7,086 nt of DNA from Flavobacteriaceae bacterium (GCA_030633225.1 DAOVTF010000102.1:1-7086); one strand, 5' to 3'; numbered from the stretch's first letter, positions 1-6,623 are shown. The notes: generated by a model not told the origin, from the sequence alone. Program-made: numbers and translations.

Positions 1-560
1 AAAAAATCAACGACGGGCAAAGTAAATGTATATAAATGACTATTTATAATATTTTCATCAATTTCTTCGATTTTTAGCTCATTATTAACAATTTTTTTAG
101 AAATATTTTTAGTTGCATTTATTATTTCTTCTCTAGCCCCATAATTTAGAGCCAAAGTTAAAGTTAGCTGCGAATTATTTTTAGTTAGATCGATTACTTC
201 TTGAAGTTGTCTTTTTGCTTTTTTTGGAAGTTTATCTATATTACCAATAGTTTGTAATCGAACATTATTTTTTTGTAATGTTGAAATTTCTTTTTTTAGT
301 GAACTAACCAATAAGCTCATTAAAGTATCTACTTCAAATTTTGGTCTGTTCCAATTTTCCGTAGAAAAGGCAAAAAGTGTAAGTGCTTCAATTCCTAATT
401 CCGTTGCTGCCTCTACTGTTTTTCTAACTGCTTCTGTTCCTTTCTCATGACCTAAAACACGTTTAAAACCTTGTTTTTTAGCCCATCTGCCATTACCATC
501 CATAATCACAGCAACGTGCTTTGGTAACTTATCAAGATTTATTTTTGATTTTAAACTCAT
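1..560 (-). CDS. uppS: Isoprenyl transferase (undecaprenyl diphosphate synthase), 3'-truncated by window edge
   Basis: Cis-prenyltransferase that adds isopentenyl diphosphate units to farnesyl diphosphate to make undecaprenyl diphosphate, the lipid carrier for peptidoglycan and surface glycans. It works in the cytoplasm at the inner membrane. The 186 codons present carry the family hallmarks: MDGNGRWA at residues 20-27 with the Mg-binding catalytic Asp21, GHEKG at 37-41, FSTENWNRP at 65-73, and LNYGAREE at 138-145, the Bacteroidota form of the NYGGR motif. The sequence ends near HLYTFTLPVVDF, just before the expected RTSGE/RxSNF motif, so about 60 C-terminal residues lie beyond position 1. 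The ATG at 560-558 is the natural start, about 14 residues before the conserved HVAVIMDGN strand. It begins 6 nt after the porG stop, so the two are probably co-transcribed. In many Flavobacteriia bamA follows uppS; that cannot be seen here. Confidence 0.95.
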   Translation of the reverse strand, partial: MSLKSKINLDKLPKHVAVIMDGNGRWAKKQGFKRVLGHEKGTEAVRKTVEAATELGIEALTLFAFSTENWNRPKFEVDTLMSLLVSSLKKEISTLQKNNVRLQTIGNIDKLPKKAKRQLQEVIDLTKNNSQLTLTLALNYGAREEIINATKNISKKIVNNELKIEEIDENIINSHLYTFTLPVVDF

Positions 561-566
561 TTTACA

Positions 567-1253
567 CTAAAATTTTCCAGTATAACACCCTTCTCTTCCA
601 AAAGCATAAACTATGGTTATTCCTGTAAAAACATACCAATCATTATTGTCAGGGTTTATTTGAATATTTCCATTCACATCAACTGGGTTTCCTTTAACAT
701 CAACTATATTATAAGTTGGATAACCATCAATATCATCTTTAAAAGTATATCTAAATGATGTTTCAATTGCAATTCCAACATTAGGAGCTAATTTTCTTTT
801 ATAACCAATACCAAAAGGAACTGTAAAATTAAAAGTACGACCATTTACCGTAGCGTAATTAGCAACTGCAGCTTCAACAATAATATATGGTGTTTGTGTA
901 TGTCCAATTTTAGACAGATTATATTTAAAAAAATTATATTCAATACCTGCCGCCAACTCATGAAGTGTATTTGTAAAACTTAACCCGCGATTTTCTCTAA
1001 AAGAATTATTAGATTTTGAATCGTCACCAGAAATTTTAGCATAAGTATAAGTTCCTCTAATAGAAAAATGAGGATGCATATTCCATTTGTAAATTCCACC
1101 AACAGCATAATTATTGGGCCAAATATATCTGGTATTGCCAATATCACCTATATAATTACTACCTCCCAAAAATGCTCCAATCTCATTAATTTGAGCAAAA
1201 GAGTACGCAGAACTTAGTAAAAATAAGAATGCTATTATAAATTTTTTCATCAT
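567..1253 (-). CDS. porG: DUF6089 / PorG-type outer-membrane beta-barrel protein (type IX secretion)
   Basis: A 228-residue predicted outer-membrane protein. Residues 1-20 form a classical signal peptide (MMKK, hydrophobic core, then SFA before Gln21). The mature part alternates polar and hydrophobic residues in amphipathic strands and ends in an aromatic residue (GKF), as expected of a small beta-barrel. Recognisable family features are GAFLGGSNYIGDIG at 27-40, the segment at 90-109 (GLSFTNTLHELAAGIEYNFF), and a final strand at 206-219 followed by a Cys (223). From family knowledge, DUF6089 proteins include PorG, an outer-membrane component that associates with the PorK/PorN ring of the type IX secretion machine; I infer that role here from similarity and length (PorG is about 230 residues). 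The gene follows nadK after 108 nt with its own promoter and is followed by uppS. ATG codons at 1253 and 1250 are adjacent, and either could be used. Confidence 0.8.
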   Translation of the reverse strand: MMKKFIIAFLFLLSSAYSFAQINEIGAFLGGSNYIGDIGNTRYIWPNNYAVGGIYKWNMHPHFSIRGTYTYAKISGDDSKSNNSFRENRGLSFTNTLHELAAGIEYNFFKYNLSKIGHTQTPYIIVEAAVANYATVNGRTFNFTVPFGIGYKRKLAPNVGIAIETSFRYTFKDDIDGYPTYNIVDVKGNPVDVNGNIQINPDNNDWYVFTGITIVYAFGREGCYTGKF

Positions 1254-1266
1254 TAAAAATAGTTCG

Positions 1267-1274
1267 CAAATATA
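1267..1274 (-). promoter_or_regulatory. Putative porG-uppS promoter (-7 box)
   Basis: Read on the minus strand, this is TATATTTG followed by C, an exact match to the Bacteroidota -7 consensus TAnnTTTG. It ends 13 nt before the porG ATG, which predicts a very short leader of about 5-10 nt. No TTG of the usual -33 element is present at the expected distance; a 19-bp palindrome occupies that place. The box suggests that porG-uppS can be transcribed independently of CBS-nadK. Confidence 0.55.
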
Positions 1275-1288
1275 AAAAAATACATTTG

Positions 1289-1307
1289 CTTTTAATTGAA
1301 TTAAAAG
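1289..1307. repeat. 19-bp perfect palindrome upstream of porG
   Basis: CTTTTAATTGAATTAAAAG is perfectly symmetric around its central base. It lies 14 nt upstream of the porG -7 box and covers the -33 region, which is where a regulator could bind. Read as RNA it folds into a 7-bp stem with a 5-nt loop. It is followed by a T-run on each strand (1311-1316 on plus, 1280-1274 region on minus), so it could also act as a weak, GC-poor terminator for nadK. I cannot decide between these roles. Confidence 0.5.
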
Positions 1308-1361
1308 GTCTTTTTTGATAAACAGATTTTTAAGAGTAAAATTGTATACTATAGATTAAAT

Positions 1362-2243
1362 TTAATTGCGTTTATCTTCTCCCCACAGTAGTTTTTCACG
1401 AAGAGTTTTAATGAAAGATTGAGAATTAAGTTGAATAGTTTTTATAGTAAAATTACACTTCTCAATCGTAATATTTGTGTTATTATTAATAGTTGTAATT
1501 CGAGAGTCTAAGGTTAGCAAAGCTTCGTTAGCACGACTATCAACTTTTAGTGCAATTTTAGTTTCTTGAGGTATTACTAACGGACGGACACTTAAACTAT
1601 GTGGAGCAATAGGTGTTAAAATTAAATTTTTTGATGTTGGGGATATGATTGGGCCACCACAACTTAAAGAGTAACCGGTTGACCCTGTTGGGGTTGAAAT
1701 TATTAAGCCATCGCTCCAGTAAGTGTTTAAAAATTCTTTATCTAAATAAGTTTCAACAGTTATCATAGAAGCAGTATTTTTTCTGCTAACCGAAACTTCG
1801 TTTAAAGCAAAATTTAATTCAGCAATATCTTTGTTGTTATCATCTGTTTTTACACAAAGCAAAGTCCGCTCTTGAATTACATATTTCTTATTCAATATTT
1901 CATTAAAAGCTTGTTCAATATCTTCTTTTTGAATTGTAGCTAAAAATCCTAATCTACCAGTATTTATACCAATAATTGGAATATTTAAATCTCTGACAAA
2001 TGAAATAGATCGTAAAAATGTTCCATCACCGCCAACGCTAAAGAATAGATCAAGTGAAGAATCAAGATTATTATAACTTTTAAAGGTTTGATAATTTAAA
2101 TCGTTTATATCATTTTTAAGATATTCATAAAACTTTTCTTCAAAAAGAATACTGATCTTATTTTGGTTAAAGATGTCAATCAAAAAACGGGCATACTTTT
2201 TTGTTATTTCATTATTTGATTGTCCGTAAATCCCAACTTTCAC
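1362..2243 (-). CDS. nadK: NAD kinase (ATP-dependent NAD+ phosphorylation to NADP+)
   Basis: Cytoplasmic enzyme that phosphorylates NAD+ to NADP+ and so sets the NADPH supply. The 293 residues match the usual bacterial length of about 290. Visible motifs in order: GGDGT at 71-75 with catalytic Asp73, NTGRLGFL at 94-101, the LNEV motif at 147-150 followed by SVSR, DGLIISTPTGSTGY at 178-191 with the downstream CGGPI, and PIAPHSLSVRP at 211-221. The start is GTG, not ATG: the codon at 2243-2241 is GTG, an in-frame stop lies five codons upstream, and the next internal Met is residue 160. The N-terminus MKVGIYGQ read from the GTG fits the family. It begins 4 nt after the stop of the CBS gene, which suggests translational coupling. 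No gap, frameshift or missing active-site residue is seen. Confidence 0.96.
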   Translation of the reverse strand: MKVGIYGQSNNEITKKYARFLIDIFNQNKISILFEEKFYEYLKNDINDLNYQTFKSYNNLDSSLDLFFSVGGDGTFLRSISFVRDLNIPIIGINTGRLGFLATIQKEDIEQAFNEILNKKYVIQERTLLCVKTDDNNKDIAELNFALNEVSVSRKNTASMITVETYLDKEFLNTYWSDGLIISTPTGSTGYSLSCGGPIISPTSKNLILTPIAPHSLSVRPLVIPQETKIALKVDSRANEALLTLDSRITTINNNTNITIEKCNFTIKTIQLNSQSFIKTLREKLLWGEDKRN

Positions 2244-2247
2244 TTGC

Positions 2248-2907
2248 CTATATATTTAAGTATTTTTGTAAATAATTTGATCTTTCATTTAATTCTTCAA
2301 GATATTTATCTTTTTGAAAATCATTTATAATAAGATAATTATACCTTCTAAAAGAACTTAAAGTATTAGTAATATCGTGGGAACTAAGTTTTAGAGTAAT
2401 TTGTGCAATATCATTTTCAATTTTAGAAACAAAAGCGCCAAATAATGTTGCATTATTTGATTCAACTATTTGTGATATTTCGCTAAAAGAATAATCATTT
2501 ATATCTTTTGACACAACAAGTATTACTCCTTCTTCATGCAAAAATGGTGTACATTTAAAAATATTTAAAAAATCGTTTAATTCATAATATCCAATATACT
2601 TTTTATTCTGATCTAAAACTGGTATTAAATTAGTGTTGAATGTTGCAAAATATTGTAGAACTTCAAACCAGTTCATGGCTTCACTTGCATAAAATACTCG
2701 TATATTTTTCTTTATTTCTATTAATTTTTTATCACCAAAATCTGTATGGTCAAGAGAACGTTTAGAGATGGTGCCACAATAAGTATTTTTATTAACTATT
2801 GGAAGATGAGAATAAGAAAATTTCTCAAATAAAGCCTGAGCTTTACTTATTTTGTCATTAATACTTAACGCTTTAATATCTTTTGATATGTAATCAATGG
2901 TTTGCAT
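2248..2907 (-). CDS. CBS-domain protein with C-terminal ACT-like domain
   Basis: A 219-residue soluble protein with no signal peptide or membrane segment. Residues 3-55 and 70-118 look like two CBS motifs: each has the helix followed by a xPIV / IPVLD strand (LPIVNK at 35-40, LIPVLDQ at 94-100) and the G(T/Y) turn before the last helix. Residues 127-195 (GVILVV, helix, LFGAFV, two more strands and a helix) resemble an ACT-type fold, giving the CBS-CBS-ACT order known from AcuB-like proteins. Paired CBS domains generally bind adenine nucleotides such as AMP or ATP and act as sensors. The ligand and target here are unknown. The gene heads the CBS-nadK unit with a 4-nt gap to nadK, so a link to NAD(P) or nucleotide state is an attractive inference but is not shown by the sequence. 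The C-terminal tail (196-219) is charged and probably helical. Confidence 0.85.
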   Translation of the reverse strand: MQTIDYISKDIKALSINDKISKAQALFEKFSYSHLPIVNKNTYCGTISKRSLDHTDFGDKKLIEIKKNIRVFYASEAMNWFEVLQYFATFNTNLIPVLDQNKKYIGYYELNDFLNIFKCTPFLHEEGVILVVSKDINDYSFSEISQIVESNNATLFGAFVSKIENDIAQITLKLSSHDITNTLSSFRRYNYLIINDFQKDKYLEELNERSNYLQKYLNI

Positions 2908-2980
2908 AAAACTTATGGCTACAATTTATTTAGTAAATAATAATTGTAATTTTGCGACTTAAAATAAATTTACTTTTTGT

Positions 2981-2997
2981 AAAGATAAAATATCTTT
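2981..2997. repeat. Inverted repeat in the CBS/pdxJ divergent promoter region
   Basis: AAAGATA and TATCTTT are perfect 7-bp arms around a 3-nt AAA centre. The right arm forms most of the pdxJ -7 box. The left arm, read on the minus strand, gives TATCTTT followed by A, one base short of the same consensus. The symmetry could mean overlapping divergent promoters or an operator; in AT-rich DNA it could also be chance. Confidence 0.4.
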
Positions 2998-2998
2998 G
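2991..2998 (+). promoter_or_regulatory. Putative pdxJ operon promoter (-7 box)
   Basis: TATCTTTG matches the Bacteroidota TAnnTTTG box exactly and lies 26 nt before the pdxJ ATG, predicting a leader of about 20 nt. No TTG is found at the ideal -33 spacing. A second exact match, TAATTTTG at 2947-2954, lies in the same 117-nt divergent gap and would give a leader of about 65 nt. I see no equally good box on the minus strand for the CBS-nadK unit; the best candidates there are one-base mismatches. Confidence 0.5.
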
Positions 2999-3024
2999 GC
3001 ATTAAAATTATAAATAAATTACTA

Positions 3025-3738
3025 ATGACAAAATTAAGTGTAAATATAAATAAAATTGCAACTTTACGAAACGCTCGAGGCGGAAACACTCCCGATTTAA
3101 TTCAAGCCGCTATTGATATTCAAGAATTTGGTTCACAAGGAATTACTATACATCCTAGGCCAGATGAAAGACATATTAGATACCAAGACGCTTATGATTT
3201 AAAACCCGTGGTTAATACAGAATTTAATATTGAAGGAAATCCCATAAAACAATTTATGGATTTAGTTTTAGATATTAAGCCAACTCAAGTTACCCTAGTG
3301 CCAGATGCAGTTGATGCCATTACTTCAAATGCAGGTTGGGATACGATAAAGAATCAAAGTTTTTTACAAGAGATTGTAACCGAATTTAAAAGAAACAGCA
3401 TTAGAACATCCATTTTTATGGATACTGATCTAGCTTTGATTGAAGCAGCGGCTAAGGCGGGAACAGATAGAATCGAATTATATACTGAAGCTTTTGCTGT
3501 TGATTATGATAAAGGTGATTTGGATGGGATAATTCCTTATGTTAAAGCTGCGGAATTAGCTAGTGAACTGGGCATGGGGTTAAATGCAGGTCATGATTTA
3601 AGTTTGGATAATCTTCAATATTTTTCAAAAAATATTCCTAATTTATTGGAAGTATCGATTGGTCATGCTTTGATATCAGAATCCCTTTATCTTGGTTTGC
3701 AAAATGTTGTAAGTATGTATTTACAAAAATTAAAATGA
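3025..3738 (+). CDS. pdxJ: Pyridoxine 5'-phosphate synthase
   Basis: Condenses 1-deoxy-D-xylulose 5-phosphate with 3-amino-2-oxopropyl phosphate to form pyridoxine 5'-phosphate, the last ring-forming step of the DXP-dependent vitamin B6 pathway; a cytoplasmic TIM-barrel enzyme. At 237 residues it has the normal family length. Motifs seen: [15 protein letters not shown] at 6-20, [12 protein letters not shown] at 40-51 (His43, Arg45 and His50 correspond to substrate-binding and catalytic residues), NIEG at 68-71 with Glu70, IELYTEA at 150-156 with Glu151, NAGHDL at 187-192 with His190, and the phosphate-site IGHA at 212-215. The ATG start gives the expected short lead-in before VNI. The TGA stop overlaps the ATG of the next gene by 4 nt (ATGA), a sign of translational coupling. 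Confidence 0.97.
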   Translation: MTKLSVNINKIATLRNARGGNTPDLIQAAIDIQEFGSQGITIHPRPDERHIRYQDAYDLKPVVNTEFNIEGNPIKQFMDLVLDIKPTQVTLVPDAVDAITSNAGWDTIKNQSFLQEIVTEFKRNSIRTSIFMDTDLALIEAAAKAGTDRIELYTEAFAVDYDKGDLDGIIPYVKAAELASELGMGLNAGHDLSLDNLQYFSKNIPNLLEVSIGHALISESLYLGLQNVVSMYLQKLK

Positions 3739-4508
3739 TAGAATTATTACATTCAGTTATCTTAGGAAAAGGAGAACCATTATTGATTTTGCATGGTTTT
3801 TTTGGAATGGGAGATAATTGGAAAACTTTGGCTAACAAATTTTCAGAAAATTATCAAGTTCATATTATTGATCAGCGTAATCATGGAAGAAGTTTTCATT
3901 CTAATGATTTTACTTATGAATTAATGGTTGATGATTTGTTGCATTATATTGAACATCATCAATTAAGCATTGTAAATTTATTAGGTCATTCAATGGGTGG
4001 TAAAACTGCTATGTTATTTGCCGTTGATTATCCAGAAAAGGTGAATAAATTAATAGTTGCAGATATAGCTCCAAGGTTTTATCCACCCCACCATCATCAT
4101 ATTTTAGAAGCTTTAAATGCAGTAGATTTTAATAAGGTGAAATCAAGAATTGAAATTGATGAAATTTTCAAAAAATATATTCCTGAAAATGATATAAGGC
4201 AGTTTTTATCAAAAAATGTATATCGCAAAACCAAAGATAAATTTGATTATCGTTTTAATTTAAAATGTTTAACCGAGTGTTTTGATGAGGTTGGAGTTGG
4301 TTTACCACCAATAACAGAATTTGATGGTGAAACTTTATTTTTAAAAGGTGAGAACTCAGGATATATTTCTAAAGATGACGAAACGTTAATCAAAACTCAC
4401 TTTCCAAATAGTAAAATTGTAGTTATTTCAAACTCAGGACATTGGCTTCATGCTGAAAACCCAATTGATTTTTATAATAATGTTGCAAATTTTCTTGAAA
4501 ATAGCTAA
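3735..4508 (+). CDS. YbfF-like alpha/beta-fold hydrolase (esterase)
   Basis: A 257-residue cytoplasmic serine hydrolase. Residues seen: LHGFFG at 19-24 (oxyanion-hole HG), DQRNHGRS at 46-53, the nucleophile elbow GHSMGG at 84-89 with Ser86, and SGHWLHAE at 234-241 with His236. The acid is probably Asp110 in VADIAP, 24 residues after the serine. As I recall, E. coli YbfF has the same spacing between its serine and aspartate, which sets this subgroup apart from hydrolases with the acid after strand 7. The cap region (115-190) starts with an unusual run of four histidines (119-122). E. coli YbfF is known as an acyl-CoA/ester hydrolase in vitro; the natural substrate here is unknown. The gene is coupled to pdxJ by an ATGA overlap, but that does not by itself prove a role in B6 metabolism. 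Confidence 0.9.
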   Translation: MIELLHSVILGKGEPLLILHGFFGMGDNWKTLANKFSENYQVHIIDQRNHGRSFHSNDFTYELMVDDLLHYIEHHQLSIVNLLGHSMGGKTAMLFAVDYPEKVNKLIVADIAPRFYPPHHHHILEALNAVDFNKVKSRIEIDEIFKKYIPENDIRQFLSKNVYRKTKDKFDYRFNLKCLTECFDEVGVGLPPITEFDGETLFLKGENSGYISKDDETLIKTHFPNSKIVVISNSGHWLHAENPIDFYNNVANFLENS

Positions 4509-4541
4509 ATTCGTCAACTGATAAATTAAACAAATTTTCTT

Positions 4542-4877
4542 ATGAATTTTATTTTAAAAATACTTTTATCTGCTGTAGCAGTAATAATTATAGGTTATTT
4601 TTTACCTGGTGTGATGGTAGACAATTATGTAACTGCAATATGGGTGGCTGTTTTATTAGGAATACTTTTTACAATTTTAAAACCAATTTTAGTGATTTTA
4701 ACCTTACCGGTAACCATATTAACTTTGGGATTATTTTTACTAGTAATTAATGCAGGTATTATTTTATTAGCAAATAATTTGATTGATGGATTTAATGTTG
4801 ATGGTTTTTGGACAGCTCTTATTTTTAGTATTTTACTTTCAATTACAGAGTCTATTTTGCATAAATTGATTGAATAA
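4542..4877 (+). CDS. Four-TM membrane protein, phage holin family IV (PF04020-type)
   Basis: A 111-residue, almost wholly hydrophobic protein with four predicted membrane helices at roughly 4-21, 30-47, 50-77 and 88-106. Diagnostic for the family are ILKPIL at 45-50, LTLP at 53-56, ILTLGLFLLVINA at 59-71, and GFNVDGFW at 83-90. Databases name this group phage holin family protein (mycobacterial 4-TMS type), but it is widespread in bacterial chromosomes outside prophages and its function is unknown. Here it sits 33 nt after a hydrolase gene in a housekeeping operon, with no endolysin or structural phage gene nearby, so a lysis role is unlikely. No -7 box is seen in the 33-nt gap, which favours co-transcription with pdxJ. 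The 173 nt downstream show no strong terminator. Confidence 0.85.
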   Translation: MNFILKILLSAVAVIIIGYFLPGVMVDNYVTAIWVAVLLGILFTILKPILVILTLPVTILTLGLFLLVINAGIILLANNLIDGFNVDGFWTALIFSILLSITESILHKLIE

Positions 4878-4965
4878 TTTACTAATAAACTACCATTTTA
4901 TTAAGATTTAATCCTGATTATTACCTTCAAATTTTAATTTAACACTTAATTAACTTGTTACTTAA

Positions 4966-4985
4966 AATGATTTGACTTAATCATT
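4966..4985. repeat. Inverted repeat upstream of the tig promoter
   Basis: AATGATT and AATCATT are perfect 7-bp arms separated by 6 nt. The repeat ends within the possible -33 TTG (4984-4986), centred about 45 nt before the predicted tig start point, a usual position for a regulator site. The arms are AT-rich, so chance is possible. Confidence 0.35.
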
Positions 4986-5016
4986 GTTATAATATGCTAT
5001 AAAATGACTATTTTTG
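4984..5016 (+). promoter_or_regulatory. Putative tig promoter (-33 TTG and -7 TATTTTTG)
   Basis: TATTTTTG at 5009-5016, followed by C, matches the Bacteroidota -7 box exactly. A TTG at 4984-4986 lies 22 nt upstream, at the long end of the accepted spacing. Transcription would begin near 5022, giving a leader of about 28 nt before the tig ATG. This is the best-supported promoter in the window. Confidence 0.6.
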
Positions 5017-5050
5017 CACACTTATTTTTTTAAAGTTAAATAACGTAGTA

Positions 5051-6373
5051 ATGAATATAACCAAAGAAAACATTGACGAATTAAATTCAATTGTAAAAAT
5101 TGATATCACTACAGACGATTATAAGTCAAAAGTTGATGATATTTTAAAAGATTATCGTAAAAAAGCTAATATACCTGGTTTTAGAAAAGGGCATGTGCCA
5201 ATGAGTTTAGTGGAAAAGCAATATGGTAAATCTGTAATGATTGATGAAGTGAATAAGTTGTTGCAAGAATCATTAAATAAATTTTTGGTAGAAGAAAAAT
5301 TGGATGTTTTAGGTAATCCTTTACCAAAAACTCAAGACGATTTTTCTTGGGATAAAGATAAGTTTACTTTTGAATTTGAATTGGGATTGGCACCTGAATT
5401 TGAAGTAAATTTAAAACCAAAAAAAGCAATTACTGCATATAAAATTGTTGCTGACGATAAAATGATCGAAGATCAAATTGTAGGTATTCAAGAGCAATAT
5501 GGTAAAATGAAAGCTCAAGAATCTATAGTTGATAATTCAAATGTTACCGGAACTTTTGTAAATGAAGAGAAAGAGATTGAAAAGAAATCTACTTTTAAAT
5601 TAGAAAAAATTAAAGGTAAAGCGAATATCAAAAAATTTATTGGTAAAAAAGTTGGAGATACTGTTGATTTGAAATCAAAAAATTTATTTACAGACGACCA
5701 TTTGTTAATGAATATTTTAGGTATTACACATGAAGAGGCTCATGATTTTAATGAACCTTTAAAATTTACTATTGAAGAAGTTACGGAAACAGAATTAGCT
5801 GAAATTAATCAAGATTTGTTTGATAAAATATTTGGTAAAGATATCGTTAAAACTAAAGAAGAACTTACTGTTAAGTTGAAAGAAGATGCCGAAAAACAAT
5901 TTTCAACACAATCTGACCAACAATTGTTAAATGCGGTAACAGAAAGTTTAATTGAAAACACAAAATTTGATCTTCCTGTTGAATTTTTACAAAAATGGTT
6001 AGCTGTTGCAGGTGAAAAACCAATGACGGCAGAACAAGCAGTTGAAGAATTCAATCGTTCTGAAAAGGGATTACGATACCAATTAATTGAAGGGAAAATA
6101 AGTAAGGAAAATGATATTCAGGTTTCTTACGAAGATTTAAAAGAGTATGCCAAAGGATATATTAAAAATCAAATGGCACAATACGGAAATCTTAACCCGG
6201 AAGAAAAAGAACTAGATGAAATTTCAAATCGTGTTCTTTCTAATCAAGAGGAAGCTAAACGCCTTTCTGATCAATTAATGAATGAAAAATTATTGAAGTT
6301 CTTTAAAGAGAATATCAAGTTAAAAAATAAAGAAGTAACCTACGAAGAGTTTGTTAAAGAAGTTTACAAATAA
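5051..6373 (+). CDS. tig: Trigger factor (ribosome-associated chaperone), Bacteroidota type
   Basis: Binds the ribosome near the exit tunnel and shields nascent chains. The N-terminal ribosome-binding domain spans about 1-118 and contains the signature GFRKGHVP at 43-50, which contacts the large-subunit protein L23. Helical arm segments at about 120-150 and 250-440 make the chaperone body; these parts are rich in Lys, Glu, Gln and Asn. The middle (about 155-245) lies where the FKBP-type prolyl isomerase domain should be, but the FKBP signature residues are not recognisable: it reads GTFVNEEKEIEKK and GKKVGDTVDL, so isomerase activity is probably lost. Degenerate middle domains are usual in Bacteroidota trigger factors. 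At 440 residues the length is normal. It has its own promoter and a strong terminator 22 nt after the stop, so it is probably monocistronic. clpP lies downstream, as is common for tig. Confidence 0.95.
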   Translation: MNITKENIDELNSIVKIDITTDDYKSKVDDILKDYRKKANIPGFRKGHVPMSLVEKQYGKSVMIDEVNKLLQESLNKFLVEEKLDVLGNPLPKTQDDFSWDKDKFTFEFELGLAPEFEVNLKPKKAITAYKIVADDKMIEDQIVGIQEQYGKMKAQESIVDNSNVTGTFVNEEKEIEKKSTFKLEKIKGKANIKKFIGKKVGDTVDLKSKNLFTDDHLLMNILGITHEEAHDFNEPLKFTIEEVTETELAEINQDLFDKIFGKDIVKTKEELTVKLKEDAEKQFSTQSDQQLLNAVTESLIENTKFDLPVEFLQKWLAVAGEKPMTAEQAVEEFNRSEKGLRYQLIEGKISKENDIQVSYEDLKEYAKGYIKNQMAQYGNLNPEEKELDEISNRVLSNQEEAKRLSDQLMNEKLLKFFKENIKLKNKEVTYEEFVKEVYK

Positions 6374-6395
6374 TTTAAGGAAATATAACAATATC

Positions 6396-6431
6396 AAACT
6401 CCATTAGTTTAGGCTTATGGAGTTTTTTTTT
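6396..6431 (+). terminator. Rho-independent terminator of tig
   Basis: AAACTCCAT (6396-6404) pairs perfectly with ATGGAGTTT (6417-6425), a 9-bp stem. The 12-nt loop can add an A-T and a G-C pair after one mismatch. The right arm runs straight into nine T residues (6423-6431). It begins 22 nt after the tig stop codon and should end the tig transcript before clpP. Confidence 0.88.
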
Positions 6432-6572
6432 GAACTTATCAATACTTAATTAAAAGGCTCTTCAATGTATTTAATGGAAAAACTGTTGAAATATTTTTTC
6501 TATTACTTGTTGAGGAATGGCCTTCAAGAATTTGATGTTTAAATGAAATAAAAATATAGTAAAACCGAGAAT

Positions 6573-6591
6573 CTGCCTGCCGGTAGGCAGG
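6573..6591. repeat. GC-rich inverted repeat CTGCCTGCCGGTAGGCAGG
   Basis: Two overlapping symmetric pairings are possible: CTGCCT with AGGCAG around a 6-nt loop, and CCTGCC with GGCAGG around GGTA. It is enclosed by CCGAG (6565-6569) and CTCGG (6615-6619), which could form an outer stem. From memory, very similar TGCCTGCCGG(C/T)AGGCA strings recur between genes in flavobacterial genomes; I infer a dispersed REP-like element, which a genome-wide count would settle. Confidence 0.65.
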
Positions 6592-6623
6592 GTTGAGAGC
6601 TTGCTCGAAAATCACTCGGCTGC

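Noticed and set aside
3638..3838. 66-codon open frame on the minus strand
   Set aside because: It lies across the pdxJ/hydrolase junction, antisense to two clearly coding genes. It matches no family I know and is a by-product of AT-rich codon use.
4542..4877. Prophage or lysis cassette suggested by the holin family name
   Set aside because: No endolysin, integrase, att site or structural gene is present, and the gene sits in a housekeeping operon; family IV holin-like proteins are common chromosomal membrane proteins.
4878..4965. Terminator after the holin-like gene
   Set aside because: No stem with a useful GC content followed by a T-run was found; transcripts may end elsewhere or run on into tig.
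4972..4993. TTGACT and TATAAT resembling a sigma-70 promoter before tig
   Set aside because: The spacer is only 10 nt instead of about 17, and Bacteroidota use a different promoter consensus, which is present nearby at 5009-5016.
5809..6054. 81-codon open frame on the minus strand inside tig
   Set aside because: Entirely antisense to the trigger factor C-terminal region; Ser/Asn/Phe-rich composition mirrors the Lys/Glu/Gln-rich sense protein, with no promoter or recognisable domain.
6465..6542. 25-codon ORF on the plus strand after the tig terminator
   Set aside because: Very short, has no -7 box or other start signal, sits right after a terminator, and resembles no known small protein; a hydrophobic reading is expected by chance in T-rich DNA.
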